A DNA stretch of 64,000 nt, from the NCBI RefSeq assembly GCF_000013745.1, contig NC_007925.1:2232001-2296000 (forward strand), read 5' to 3'. This document shows, in pieces, positions 35,791-44,966 of the stretch. The DNA comes from Rhodopseudomonas_A palustris_F (GTDB lineage Bacteria > Pseudomonadota > Alphaproteobacteria > Rhizobiales > Xanthobacteraceae). Every line of letters begins with the position of its first letter. Within the stretch, counting starts at the first letter, position 1. The notes beneath the pieces were generated by a model. That model was not told where the DNA came from, did not search any database, and worked only from the letters and a program-made list of their open reading frames with translations. The position numbers and the translations under genes were made by a program.

Positions 35791-37629
35791 CTACTTCGAC
35801 GGCCCGAAATCCAGCGGCGCCTGGTCCATCGGCGGCAGGTCGAATTCGATCTTGGAGGGATCGACGGTGGAGGCGACGCCCTTGTAGTGCATCACCATCG
35901 CCGGGAAGGTGATCACCAGGGCGACCATGATCACCTGGATGATCACGAACGGCACCGCGCCCCAATAGATCTGCCCGGTGGTGACCGGCTCCATCCGCTT
36001 GCCGCTGATCCGGTCGAGATAGGATTCCTTCGGCGCCACCGAGCGCAGGTAGAACAGCGCAAAGCCGAACGGCGGATGCATGAACGAGGTCTGCATGTTG
36101 ACGCCGAGCATCACCCCGAACCAGATCAGATCGATGCCGAGCTTTTCGGCGGCGGGTCCCAACAGCGGAATCACGATGAAGGCGAGTTCGAAGAAATCCA
36201 GGAAGAACGCCAGGATGAACACGAAGGCGTTGACGAAGATCAGGAAGCCGACCTGGCCGCCGGGCAGCCCGACCAGCAGCTCCTCGACCCAGCGGTGGCC
36301 GTCGACGCCGTAGAAGGTCAGCGAGAACACCCGCGCGCCGACCAGGATGAACACCACGAAGGCGGAGAGTTTCGCGGTGGCCTCGGTGGCCTGCTTGGTG
36401 AGATCGAAGGTCAGCCGGCCCTTCATCAGCGCCAGCAGGATGGCGCCGGCGGCGCCCATCGCGCCGCCCTCGGTCGGGGTGGCGACGCCGATGAAAATCG
36501 TGCCGAGCACCAGGAAGATCAGCCCGAGCGGCGGCACCATCACGAACACCACCTGCTCGGCGAGCTTGGAGAGCAGTTTGAGGCGGGTGACGTGGTTGAT
36601 CACCGCCAGCACGAACGACAGCGCCACGGTGACCGACATCGTCAGCACCACATAGTCGGCGCCGGATTTCACGTCGGTGAAGCTCATCGCGACGATGCCG
36701 ATCGCGGTCGAGCCGGCTACCACCAGGAACAGCGACATCGTCATGGTGCGGATGATGCCGATGAAGGGACGCGTCAGGATTCCCAGCAGAATGACGAACC
36801 AGAAGCCCTGCAGCGCCAGCTTGCCGAGACCGATCATGTCGAAGGCCGGCTGCGTCCAGTCGAACAGCCCGACATGCACCGTGAAGAAATACGCCGATGC
36901 CGCCGCCGACAGCGCCGCCAACGGCAGGATCAACGGATGCTTCGCGGTCTCCAATTCGCGCAGCGTTTGCGCTTCCAACGGCAGGCCCGGCACCGCTTTC
37001 GGGGCGATCAGCGTGACCAGGAAGATATAGCCGGCATACATCAGCGCCAGCACGATGCCGGGAATGAACGCGCCTTCGTACATGTCGCCGACCGAACGGC
37101 CGAGCTGGTCGGCCATCACGATCAGCACCAGCGACGGCGGAATGATCTGCGCCAGCGTTCCCGACGCGGCGATCACGCCGGTGGCGACGCGGCGGTCGTA
37201 ACCGTAGCGCAGCATGATCGGCAGCGAGATCAGCCCCATCGAGATCACCGAGGCGGCGACCACGCCGGTGGTGGCGGCGAGCAATGCTCCGACGAACACC
37301 ACGGCGTAGGCGATGCCGCCGCGGATCGAGCCGAACAATTGCCCGATGGTTTCCAGTAGATCCTCGGCCATGCCGGATCGCTCCAGCACCAGCCCCATGA
37401 AGGTGAAGAATGGGATCGCCAACAGCGTGTCGTTGTTCATTACGCCGTAGACGCGTTCTGGCAGCGCCTGCATGAAGTCCGGGCGGAACAGGCCGAGTTC
37501 GATGCCGATGAAGGCGAACAACAAGCCGTTGGCCGCCAGCGAGAACGCCACCGGGTAACCTAGCAGCAGAAACAGCACCAGCGAGGCGAACATGATCGGC
37601 GCCATGTAGTGAATGAACATCGCGGTCAT
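35791..37629 (-). CDS. dctM: TRAP transporter large permease, DctM family
   Basis: The 612-residue protein is longer than the usual 430 residues, as in the mannitol/chloroaromatic-type subgroup, whose members have extra membrane segments in the middle. Conserved parts are IPFFTFMGLVLERSGMAEDLL, GVVAASVISMGLISLP, ASGTLAQIIPPS and the C-terminal half with GGAMGAAGA and HPPFGFALFYL. It is the sodium-driven transport channel in the inner membrane. The small subunit gene lies 36 bases upstream. The 3' end abuts repeat R2b. Confidence 0.94.
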   Translation of the reverse strand: MTAMFIHYMAPIMFASLVLFLLLGYPVAFSLAANGLLFAFIGIELGLFRPDFMQALPERVYGVMNNDTLLAIPFFTFMGLVLERSGMAEDLLETIGQLFGSIRGGIAYAVVFVGALLAATTGVVAASVISMGLISLPIMLRYGYDRRVATGVIAASGTLAQIIPPSLVLIVMADQLGRSVGDMYEGAFIPGIVLALMYAGYIFLVTLIAPKAVPGLPLEAQTLRELETAKHPLILPLAALSAAASAYFFTVHVGLFDWTQPAFDMIGLGKLALQGFWFVILLGILTRPFIGIIRTMTMSLFLVVAGSTAIGIVAMSFTDVKSGADYVVLTMSVTVALSFVLAVINHVTRLKLLSKLAEQVVFVMVPPLGLIFLVLGTIFIGVATPTEGGAMGAAGAILLALMKGRLTFDLTKQATEATAKLSAFVVFILVGARVFSLTFYGVDGHRWVEELLVGLPGGQVGFLIFVNAFVFILAFFLDFFELAFIVIPLLGPAAEKLGIDLIWFGVMLGVNMQTSFMHPPFGFALFYLRSVAPKESYLDRISGKRMEPVTTGQIYWGAVPFVIIQVIMVALVITFPAMVMHYKGVASTVDPSKIEFDLPPMDQAPLDFGPSK

Positions 37630-37665
37630 TCGGTTTTGCCCTTCAATTCGATGACCAGGATGAAT

Positions 37666-38262
37666 TCAATGCTTGTCGCCGGCGATCACCGCCGCCAGCC
37701 GTTCGGCTTCCAGTTCGGCGGCGCGGTGCGCGCTGATCGCCGAGGCGTTGGAATCCGGGATGATCCCCAGCATCATCGCGGCGCGTTTGATGATCTCGGA
37801 GATGCCCTGCAGCAACAAAAGCACGCAGGCGATCATGATCAGCGACTTCGCCGGCCATTGCGGCAGCCCGCCGGCGCTGAACGATTGCTCGTTCTGACTC
37901 AGCGAAGTCAGGAAGAACGGGATCGACCACCACAGCATGATCAGCGTGAACGGCAGCAGGAACAGCACGTGGCCGATCATGTCGATCCAGCCGCGCAGTT
38001 TCAGCGGCAGCGAGTGATTGATGATGTCGATGCGGATGTGTTCGTTGTTGAGTAGCGTCCATGGCGAGCACAGCAGGAACACCACGCTGAACAACACCCA
38101 CTGCAATTCCAGGTACGAATTCGACGACACGTCGAAGATCTTGCGGATGATCGCGTTGGTCGCGGATATCACCACCGCGACCACGATCAGCCACGACACC
38201 CATCGACCAATCAGCGTGTTGAACGCGTCGATCGCCCGGCTCACTCCCAGCATCGCCCGCAC
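37666..38262 (-). CDS. dctQ: TRAP transporter small permease, DctQ family
   Basis: The protein has about 198 residues with four membrane segments (VSWLIVVAVVI, WVLFSVVFLLC, VLFLLPFTLIML and SLIMIACVLLLL) and the conserved LELQW and NNEHIRIDI. The GTG at 38262 is chosen because a GGAGGT site stands 6 bases before it; the ATG at 38253 is an alternative. It pairs with DctM to accept substrate from the DctP binding protein. Confidence 0.9.
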   Translation of the reverse strand: MRAMLGVSRAIDAFNTLIGRWVSWLIVVAVVISATNAIIRKIFDVSSNSYLELQWVLFSVVFLLCSPWTLLNNEHIRIDIINHSLPLKLRGWIDMIGHVLFLLPFTLIMLWWSIPFFLTSLSQNEQSFSAGGLPQWPAKSLIMIACVLLLLQGISEIIKRAAMMLGIIPDSNASAISAHRAAELEAERLAAVIAGDKH

Positions 38263-38446
38263 TGTGCGACCTCCCGTTTTGCCTCCCCGATTGAGCAACG
38301 GGGAATGCGAAGCGTCGGCACCATTTCAGCGCGGTTACGGGTCGTCAATTGGAAATTCGACAAATTAACGTAACATCAAGCCGTTATGCCGCGATGAATC
38401 GCGCTGCGACGGGGCGGCGGGCAGCGGTCCGGCGGCGATGCGGCGC

Positions 38447-39436
38447 TTAGCCGCCGGTGACGCTCATATGCCGGCTGACGCTGGGCCGGTTATGCTGGCG
38501 GTCGATGATGAAGTCGTGGCCCTTCGGCTTCAGGGCGATGGCGCGGTCGATCGCTTCGCCGAGCAATTCGTCGCTCTGCGAGCCGCGCAGCGGCCGGCGC
38601 AGATCCGAGGCGTCTTCATGGCCGAGGCAGGTGTGCAGCGTGCCGGTGCAGGTGACCCGGACGCGATTGCAGGATTCGCAGAAATTATGCGTCATCGGCG
38701 TGATGAAGCCGAGCTTGCCGCCGGTCTCGCTGACCCGGACGTAGCGGGCAGGGCCGCCGGTGTTGTCGTCGAGATCGATCAACGTGTAGTGGCCGGCGAG
38801 CCGGGCGCGCAGCAGTGACAGCGGCACGTACTGATCGATGCGGCCTTCGCCGATCTCGCCCATCGGCATCACCTCGATCAAGGTGAGCGCCATGCCCTTG
38901 CCATGCGCCCATTCCATCAGCGAGGGGATCTCGTCCTCGTTGACGTCCTTCAGCGCCACCGCGTTGATCTTCACCGCGAGCCCGGCGTCGCGGGCGGCGT
39001 CGATGCCGGCCAAGACCTTGCCGAGATCGCCCCACCGGGTGATGGCGCGGAATTTGTCAGGGTCGAGGGTGTCGAGCGAGACGTTGATGCGCCGGACGCC
39101 GCAGTCGGCGAGTTCGGCGGCGTAGCGCGCAAGCTGCGAGCCGTTGGTGGTGAGCGTCAGCTCGTCCAGCGCGCCGGTGTGCAGGTGGCGCGACAGCGAG
39201 CGCACCAGCGACATCATGTTGCGGCGCACCAGCGGCTCGCCACCGGTTAGCCGCAACTTTTTCACGCCCTTTGCGATGAACGCCGAGCACAGCCGGTCGA
39301 GCTCTTCCAGCGTCAACAGGTCGGCCCGCGGCAGGAAGGTCATGTCCTCGGACATGCAATAGACGCAGCGCAGATCGCAGCGGTCGGTGATCGAGACCCG
39401 CAAATAGCTGATGGTGCGGCCAAACGGATCGGTCAT
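38447..39436 (-). CDS. moaA: GTP 3',8-cyclase, molybdenum cofactor biosynthesis
   Basis: The 329-residue radical SAM protein has the N-terminal cluster motif C20-DLR-C24-VY-C27, LTGGEPLVRR, NVSLDTLDP and a second C-terminal cluster region with FCESCNRVRVTCTGTLHTC. It ends in the essential Gly-Gly tail (SVTGG). It converts GTP to 3',8-cyclo-GTP in the first step to molybdopterin. The start is MTDPFGR (39436); the frame is open further upstream. No other moa gene is adjacent. Confidence 0.96.
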   Translation of the reverse strand: MTDPFGRTISYLRVSITDRCDLRCVYCMSEDMTFLPRADLLTLEELDRLCSAFIAKGVKKLRLTGGEPLVRRNMMSLVRSLSRHLHTGALDELTLTTNGSQLARYAAELADCGVRRINVSLDTLDPDKFRAITRWGDLGKVLAGIDAARDAGLAVKINAVALKDVNEDEIPSLMEWAHGKGMALTLIEVMPMGEIGEGRIDQYVPLSLLRARLAGHYTLIDLDDNTGGPARYVRVSETGGKLGFITPMTHNFCESCNRVRVTCTGTLHTCLGHEDASDLRRPLRGSQSDELLGEAIDRAIALKPKGHDFIIDRQHNRPSVSRHMSVTGG

Positions 39437-39601
39437 CGCCGAGCCGCCGGGTGCCATTGGAGTCAGCGTCGATCCGATCATCCGCCATGCCCTTACGCTC
39501 GCCGCCGGTGCGGCGGTGTTTTCGTAATGTAGGCACGACGGCGGCTCCGCACAATCACGCAACTATGTTGCGTTGCGGCGCGGAACCGGTCGGCTGGCTG
39601 G

Positions 39602-40030
39602 TTATTCCGGCTGCGGGAACGGAGATTCGGCAGGGGCCGCCTCGGCGGGCTTCGGCTTCCGCTTGCGCACCATCTTCGACTTCTTGGTCGGCGCCAATGG
39701 CTGCAGCTCCGCCACCACCGGGTTTGGATCGATCGTGGTGGTCGGCGGCGAGGTGAAGTCGCCCGGCGTCCGCGTCACGGTGACCGGGACCGTCGCGGTC
39801 TGGAATTTGTTCAGCGTGAAGGTCACGCTCAAATTCTCGCTGGGCGGAATCTCGACGGAGCAGGGCGTCTTGCAGCTTGGTCCGGCCGAGGTGCGGGCTT
39901 CCGCGCCCGGTGGCACCGAGTCCAATTGCACTGTGACGGGAGGCGGAGCCGATTTGAAGGCATCCAACGAAAACGAAGAACAGCCAGCCAAGCCAAGGCC
40001 CGCTGCCGCAATCACAATGACACGACGCAT
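39602..40030 (-). CDS. Small lipoprotein with PEGA-like domain, function unknown
   Basis: The 142-residue protein begins MRRVIVIAAAGLGLAGCSS, a lipoprotein signal with lipobox LAGC, so the mature protein is anchored from Cys18 or so. The middle resembles a PEGA domain (SVPPGAEARTS and KTPCSVEIPPSENLSVTFT), and the tail is Pro/Lys-rich with KKSKMVRKRK. PEGA domains are thought to bind surfaces or proteins in the envelope. No partner is evident. Confidence 0.75.
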   Translation of the reverse strand: MRRVIVIAAAGLGLAGCSSFSLDAFKSAPPPVTVQLDSVPPGAEARTSAGPSCKTPCSVEIPPSENLSVTFTLNKFQTATVPVTVTRTPGDFTSPPTTTIDPNPVVAELQPLAPTKKSKMVRKRKPKPAEAAPAESPFPQPE

Positions 40031-40177
40031 GATACAATCCACTAATTTGCGACTTACAGCCACAGTCCCAACTTGACCATAGGAGCGTCCCGCCCCCCTG
40101 GCAACCGCGCGGAGCGGACCCGTTAATTATTGGTTAACGACTGTGGCCGATCGACACTGCACTGTTGAATCAAGGAT

Positions 40178-40864
40178 TTAGCGAGGCGCCTGGACGGCGG
40201 ACAGGCTCTCGACGGCGGCCGGCAGGTCGCGCATATGTCCGATCAGCCGATCCGGCTTCAGCTCGGCGATCGGAACGTCGGTATAACCGAACTCCACTCC
40301 GATCACCGGGATCCCGGCGCGGCGGGCAACGCCGACGTCGGGGCCGGCGTCGCCGACCATGATCGCGCCGGCCATCTGGGCTCCTGCCATGGCCACCGTC
40401 TGTCGCAGGATCACCGGGTCCGGCTTCGCCACGCCGAAGGTGTCGCCGCCGCAGATGGCTGAAAAGCGTTTGGTCATATCCAGCTTGTCCAGCAGCAGTT
40501 TCGCCAGCCACTCCAGCTTGTTGGTGCAGACCGCGAAGCGATATCCATCGGCCGCCAGCTGATCGAGGGCCTCATCCAAGCCTTCGAACGGGCGCGAGGC
40601 GTCGGCGATATGCTCGGCGTAATAATCGATGAAGTCGTTGGTCAGCCGGGTGATGTCGGCCGCGCTGGTGACCCGGCCGTCGATCTCCAGGCCGCGCTCG
40701 ATCAGTTTGCGGACGCCGGCGCCGATCATGTTGCGGGCGGCGGGGAATTCGACCGGAGGCATGCCTTCGCGAACCAGCATGTGGTTGAGGGCGCTGATCA
40801 GGTCGGGCGCGGTATCGACCAGGGTGCCGTCGAGATCGAAGACGATGATGCGAGATGATGTCAT
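40178..40864 (-). CDS. gph: Phosphoglycolate phosphatase
   Basis: The 228-residue HAD-superfamily protein has motif I VFDLDGTLVDTAPDL with the nucleophile Asp, motif II CTNKLE, a lysine in VAKPDP and motif IV VGDAGPDVG. The alpha-helical cap between motifs I and II and the length match Gph, which hydrolyses 2-phosphoglycolate formed in DNA repair and the RuBisCO oxygenase reaction. A general HAD phosphatase is an alternative. The next plus-strand gene, rpiA, is divergent, which fits sugar phosphate metabolism. Confidence 0.9.
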   Translation of the reverse strand: MTSSRIIVFDLDGTLVDTAPDLISALNHMLVREGMPPVEFPAARNMIGAGVRKLIERGLEIDGRVTSAADITRLTNDFIDYYAEHIADASRPFEGLDEALDQLAADGYRFAVCTNKLEWLAKLLLDKLDMTKRFSAICGGDTFGVAKPDPVILRQTVAMAGAQMAGAIMVGDAGPDVGVARRAGIPVIGVEFGYTDVPIAELKPDRLIGHMRDLPAAVESLSAVQAPR

Positions 40865-41007
40865 ATCTTTTCGCTACAGCCCCTGGGGCGATTGCGCAAC
40901 CGTCTGTGGCCGGCAAGGTGAATTCCGCGCTGTTCGCGGTCGGGAAACGACGCTAGATATGCCCGCCGCCATCGGGCGGAGGGCGCGGTCAAAAGGGACA
41001 ATCGTTC

Positions 41008-41706
41008 ATGAGCTCGGATGAATTGAAGAGGCAGGCGGCCGCGGCTGCGCTCGAGCACGTTCGCGACGGCATGAAGCTCGGCCTCGGCACCGGTTCGACC
41101 GCCAAACACTTCGTCGAGCTGCTCGGCGAACGGGTGCGCGGCGGTCTGAACGTGGTGGGCGTGCCGACCTCCGAGGTCACGCGCGCCGACGCGCTGCGTT
41201 GCGGCATCGCCCTGACCACGCTGGACGAGGTCGACCGGCTCGACCTCACGGTGGACGGCGCCGACGAAATCAATGCCGCGCTCAACCTGATCAAGGGCGG
41301 CGGCGGCGCCTTGCTACGCGAGAAGATCGTCGCTGCGGCCTCCGACCGCATGATCGTGATCGCCGACGAAAGCAAACTGGTCGCCAATCTCGGCCGCTTT
41401 CCGCTGCCCATTGAAGTCAATTCCTTCGGTCTGGCCGCGACGCTGCGCGCGATCGAAGAGGCCTGCGCCGAATGTGGCGTTTTCGGACCGCTTTCGTTGC
41501 GAAAAGGCAGCGACGGCCATGCTTTCGTCACCGATGGGGGCCACTGGATCGTGGACGCCCAATTGGGGCGGATCCCCGATGCTCCCAGCCTGGCGGACCA
41601 GCTCAACGCGATCCCGGGCGTTGTCGAGAACGGGTTGTTTATTGGTCTGGCAAGCATGGCGGTGCTGGCGGGCCCCAACGGAATCCGCATCATTGAACGG
41701 CCGTGA
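41008..41706 (+). CDS. rpiA: Ribose-5-phosphate isomerase A
   Basis: The 232-residue protein has the RpiA signatures GLGTGSTAKHFVE, the catalytic DGADEIN, IKGGGGALLREKIV with catalytic Lys, and the ADESKLV motif. It interconverts ribose 5-phosphate and ribulose 5-phosphate in the pentose phosphate and Calvin pathways. It is followed 25 bases on by a DUF2059 gene and then gor, probably one operon. Confidence 0.97.
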   Translation: MSSDELKRQAAAAALEHVRDGMKLGLGTGSTAKHFVELLGERVRGGLNVVGVPTSEVTRADALRCGIALTTLDEVDRLDLTVDGADEINAALNLIKGGGGALLREKIVAAASDRMIVIADESKLVANLGRFPLPIEVNSFGLAATLRAIEEACAECGVFGPLSLRKGSDGHAFVTDGGHWIVDAQLGRIPDAPSLADQLNAIPGVVENGLFIGLASMAVLAGPNGIRIIERP

Positions 41707-41731
41707 GCGCCGCAATTCTGGAGAAATCGTC

Positions 41732-42253
41732 ATGAGATATTTTGTCAACGCGCTGCTTGCGGCCGGCCTTGCGTTCGGGTTGTCGCTGTCGGGCGCTTCC
41801 GCTCAGGCGCCGGCGCCGGCACCGCTGAAGCCGGCCTCGCCGGCGGCGGTCGCCGCGGCCAAGGAAATTCTGACGATGAAGAACGTCAGCGCGATGTACG
41901 CCGCCGCGGTGCCGAACATCGTTCAGCGCACCAAGGAAACCCTGCTGCAGAACAACCTCAACTATCAGAAAGACCTGAACGAGGTTGCGCTGGTGGTGGC
42001 GAAGGCGATGGCGGGTCGCGAGAAGGACATCGGCGAGCAGATGGCCAAGATCTACGCCAGCGATTTCACCGAGCAGGAGCTGAAGGATCTCGTCACCTTC
42101 TACAAGTCCCCGCTCGGCCAGAAGCTGTTGGCGCAGGAGCCGAAGACCATTTCGGCCAGCATGCAGTACATGAATCAGTGGGCGCAGAGCTTTGCCGAAG
42201 AGGTCAACGGCCAATTCCGCGCCGAGATGCGCAAGCGCGGCAAGGAAATCTGA
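41732..42253 (+). CDS. Secreted DUF2059 protein
   Basis: The 173-residue protein has an N-terminal signal peptide (LLAAGLAFGLSLSGASAQA) and a Pro/Ala spacer. It then has a helical DUF2059 domain with the typical SDFTEQELKDLVTFYKSPLG motif near residues 110-130. The start ATG follows TGGAGAAA. The family is periplasmic and of unknown function. Its position between rpiA and gor suggests an envelope protein co-expressed with redox metabolism. Confidence 0.88.
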   Translation: MRYFVNALLAAGLAFGLSLSGASAQAPAPAPLKPASPAAVAAAKEILTMKNVSAMYAAAVPNIVQRTKETLLQNNLNYQKDLNEVALVVAKAMAGREKDIGEQMAKIYASDFTEQELKDLVTFYKSPLGQKLLAQEPKTISASMQYMNQWAQSFAEEVNGQFRAEMRKRGKEI

Positions 42254-42296
42254 GTCGCGACATCCGACTCGAACACTCGATCAGGCGCGAGGCGAC

Positions 42297-43682
42297 ATGA
42301 GCGATTTCGACGTCGATCTATTTGTGGTGGGCGGTGGCTCGGGCGGCGTACGCGCCGCGCGGATAGCCGCCGGCCACGGCGCCCGGGTGATGATCGCCGA
42401 AGAATATCGATTCGGCGGCACCTGTGTGATTCGCGGCTGCGTGCCGAAGAAGCTCTTGGTCTACGCCTCTCATGTTCAGCATGAGCTCGCCGATGCCGCC
42501 GGCTTCGGCTGGACCATCCCACAGGCCAGCTTCGATTGGCCGACGCTGATCGCCAACAAGGACCGCGAGATCGACCGGCTGGAATCGATCTACGCCGCGA
42601 ACGTGGAAAAATCCGGCGCCCAAACCGTGAAGTCGCGGGCGGTGTTCGAGGATCCGCACACGCTGCGGCTCGCCACCGGCGAGACGGTTCGCGCCCGCTA
42701 CGTCTTGATCGCCACCGGCGGCGCCCCCAACCACGGCACCATCATTCCGGGCATCGAGCACGTCATTTCATCCAATGAAGTGTTTCATCTGCCGGAATTG
42801 CCGAAGCGCATCCTGATCCAGGGCGGCGGCTACATCGCGCTTGAATTCGCCTGCATCTTTGCCGGGCTCGGCTGCGACGTCACCGTGGTCTATCGCGGCG
42901 ACAACATTTTGCGCGGTTTCGACGAGGATGTGCGCGCCCATGTTCGTGCCGAGATGGAGAAGCAGGGCATCACCATCCTGACCGGCTGCACGGTGACCGC
43001 GGTCGACAAGCACGGCACCGAATACACCTCGCATCTGTCGAACGGCTCCAGCGTCGGATCGGACCAGGTGATGTTCGCGATCGGACGCCACCCCAACGTC
43101 GCCAATCTCGGGTTGGAAAAGGCCGGCGTCGCCATCGACCCGGTGATCGGCGGAATCGCCGTCGACGGCTTCTCGCAGACCTCGGTGCCGCATATTTACG
43201 CCATCGGCGACGTCACCCACCGCATCAATCTGACCCCGGTGGCGATCCGCGAGGGCCACGCCTTCGCCGACACGGTGTTCGGCAATCGGCCGGTGCAGGT
43301 CGATTACAACGAGATCCCGACCGCGGTGTTCTCGCAGCCCGAAGTCGGCACCGTGGGGCTGACCGAGGCGCAGGCGCGGGCGGCCTTCACCCATGTCGAC
43401 ATCTACAAGGCGAGCTTTCGGCCGATGAAAGCGACGTTGTCCGGCCGCGACACCCGGGTGCTGATGAAGCTGGTGGTGGACGGCAACAGCAATCGCGTGC
43501 TGGGCTGTCACATCGTCGGCGACGAGGCCGCCGAACTGGTGCAGGTGATCGCGATCGCGGTGAAGATGAAAGCCACCAAGGCGGATTTCGACGCCACCAT
43601 GGCGCTGCATCCGACCGCCGCCGAAGAACTCGTCACCATGCGCACGCCCTTCGCGCGCTACGTGCGCGAAGCGGCGGAATAA
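42297..43682 (+). CDS. gor: Glutathione-disulfide reductase
   Basis: The 461-residue flavoprotein has the FAD motif VVGGGSGGVRAAR, the redox-active pair C43-C48 in GGTCVIRGCVPKK, the NADPH domain with GGGYIALEFA, IGDVT of the FAD site, and the C-terminal interface motif MALHPTAAEELVT with the catalytic His. It reduces GSSG with NADPH in the cytoplasm. The start at 42297 fits homologous length; the open frame begins earlier in the DUF2059 gene. Confidence 0.95.
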   Translation: MSDFDVDLFVVGGGSGGVRAARIAAGHGARVMIAEEYRFGGTCVIRGCVPKKLLVYASHVQHELADAAGFGWTIPQASFDWPTLIANKDREIDRLESIYAANVEKSGAQTVKSRAVFEDPHTLRLATGETVRARYVLIATGGAPNHGTIIPGIEHVISSNEVFHLPELPKRILIQGGGYIALEFACIFAGLGCDVTVVYRGDNILRGFDEDVRAHVRAEMEKQGITILTGCTVTAVDKHGTEYTSHLSNGSSVGSDQVMFAIGRHPNVANLGLEKAGVAIDPVIGGIAVDGFSQTSVPHIYAIGDVTHRINLTPVAIREGHAFADTVFGNRPVQVDYNEIPTAVFSQPEVGTVGLTEAQARAAFTHVDIYKASFRPMKATLSGRDTRVLMKLVVDGNSNRVLGCHIVGDEAAELVQVIAIAVKMKATKADFDATMALHPTAAEELVTMRTPFARYVREAAE

Positions 43683-43691
43683 CAGCAGTTT

Positions 43692-43844
43692 GTCATCCCG
43701 GGGCACGAGCAGCGTCAGCTGCGAGTGAGCCCGGGATCCATAATCCCTGGCAGCAATGATTAAGCGCGTCGCACCCCTTCGGTGGCTGCGGCGTATGGAT
43801 TCCGGACTTGCTCGTTCTTGCGAACTCGCAATCCGGAATGACGG
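43692..43844. repeat. R1 palindromic repeat, copy b, uninterrupted
   Basis: GTCATCCCGG at the left and CCGGAATGACGG at the right bound 153 bases containing ATAATCCCTGG and CGTATGGATTCCGG. This is the uninterrupted form, which shows the sequence at the IS insertion point (TATGGATTCC). It lies between the 3' ends of gor and the hydrolase gene, which are convergent. Confidence 0.85.
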
Positions 43845-43882
43845 CTTTGCTTTCAGTTGAAGGCGTCACGCCGAGGGGCTCG

Positions 43883-44788
43883 TTATTCGCTTTCTTCCTC
43901 CAATAGCCACTCCGCCGCGTCGCGCCACAGCGTGTCGCGATGCTCCGGCCGGAAGAATCCGAAATGGCCGATCTTGGCGACGCCCGAATCGGCGGGACTG
44001 ACGTCGACGATCTCCGGGACGATCGAACTAAAGCCTTCGCACAACAGTTCAACCGCCTCGCGCGTCGCCCACGGATCGTCGGTGATGCACAGCGCCCGCA
44101 ACGCGCCGCGGTAGAACGGGAAATTCGCCAGCGCGATCAGCCCTGCGTCGTCGAACATGTAACGCTCCCGCATCACCCAATCGACCCACTGCAGGAATAC
44201 GCCCTTCGGCAGATCTTCGCCCAGCCCGAGGCGGCCCGGCGCATAGCCCATTAGATAAGTCAGCGGCACGCCGACCAGATTGAGCAGCAGCAGCACGCGA
44301 TAGCGCTCCGGCGCCGTCATCAGTTTCCAGGATCCGGCTTGTGCGGCGATCAACAGCGCGCGCGACACCTCGTGGTTGTTCGGCAACAATCCCAGCGCCT
44401 GGCCGCCGAACGAATGGCCGACATAACGCAGCGGCATCGCGTCGTAGCGCTGCCGCATCCAGGCCACCGCGGCGCTGACGTCGCGCTCGGCCCAGTCCGC
44501 CATGGTGGCCTGAAAGCCGACCAGCGAGCAGGGCTGGCCGCCGCTGCGCAACGACGGTTGCCGGGAGCCGCCGGTGCCGCGATAATCGTAGGTCAAGACT
44601 GCGCTGCCGCGCCGCGCCAGATAGCTGGCAAAGCCCCGGTAGATCTTGCGCGGCACCGCGGTGGCGGAATTGATCAGCACCGCATGCTTTTTGGCGCCGC
44701 GTGGCAAATACAGTGTCGCCGCCAGCACAAATCCATCGGTTGCAGGAAAGGTGATGTCGTCGGAGAACACATCGTCGGGCGCGGCCAT
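43883..44788 (-). CDS. Alpha/beta hydrolase
   Basis: The 301-residue protein has the nucleophile elbow GHSFGGQ, an oxyanion region near LINSATAVPRK, an acid in the CITDDPW stretch and a final GHFGFF with the catalytic His. It is of the serine hydrolase class and cytoplasmic, as no signal is seen. It resembles proteins annotated as predicted alpha/beta hydrolases related to YheT/BAAT, without known substrate. The start MAAPDDV at 44788 is chosen because the open frame further upstream runs across the next gene's promoter. Confidence 0.82.
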   Translation of the reverse strand: MAAPDDVFSDDITFPATDGFVLAATLYLPRGAKKHAVLINSATAVPRKIYRGFASYLARRGSAVLTYDYRGTGGSRQPSLRSGGQPCSLVGFQATMADWAERDVSAAVAWMRQRYDAMPLRYVGHSFGGQALGLLPNNHEVSRALLIAAQAGSWKLMTAPERYRVLLLLNLVGVPLTYLMGYAPGRLGLGEDLPKGVFLQWVDWVMRERYMFDDAGLIALANFPFYRGALRALCITDDPWATREAVELLCEGFSSIVPEIVDVSPADSGVAKIGHFGFFRPEHRDTLWRDAAEWLLEEESE

Positions 44789-44966
44789 AACCAAGGCGAA
44801 TTCCGGAAAGCCTGTTGGAAAGCCCCCAACAGAGGCGAATTCGGCTTTGACTGCAAGGGGTTGTGTTCTGCGCATGAATTCCAACTGGCGGTGCGGCACA
44901 AGCCTGTGTATAACCCGCCCGCCGCCGGGTACCCTAACTCGCGGTTTTTCCTCAGGAGTTGATCTC

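Noticed and set aside
35674..37359. Plus-strand open frame rich in His, Asp, Glu, Arg and Gln opposite dctM
   Set aside because: This composition is what the reverse of a membrane protein gene gives; dctM on the minus strand is the real gene.
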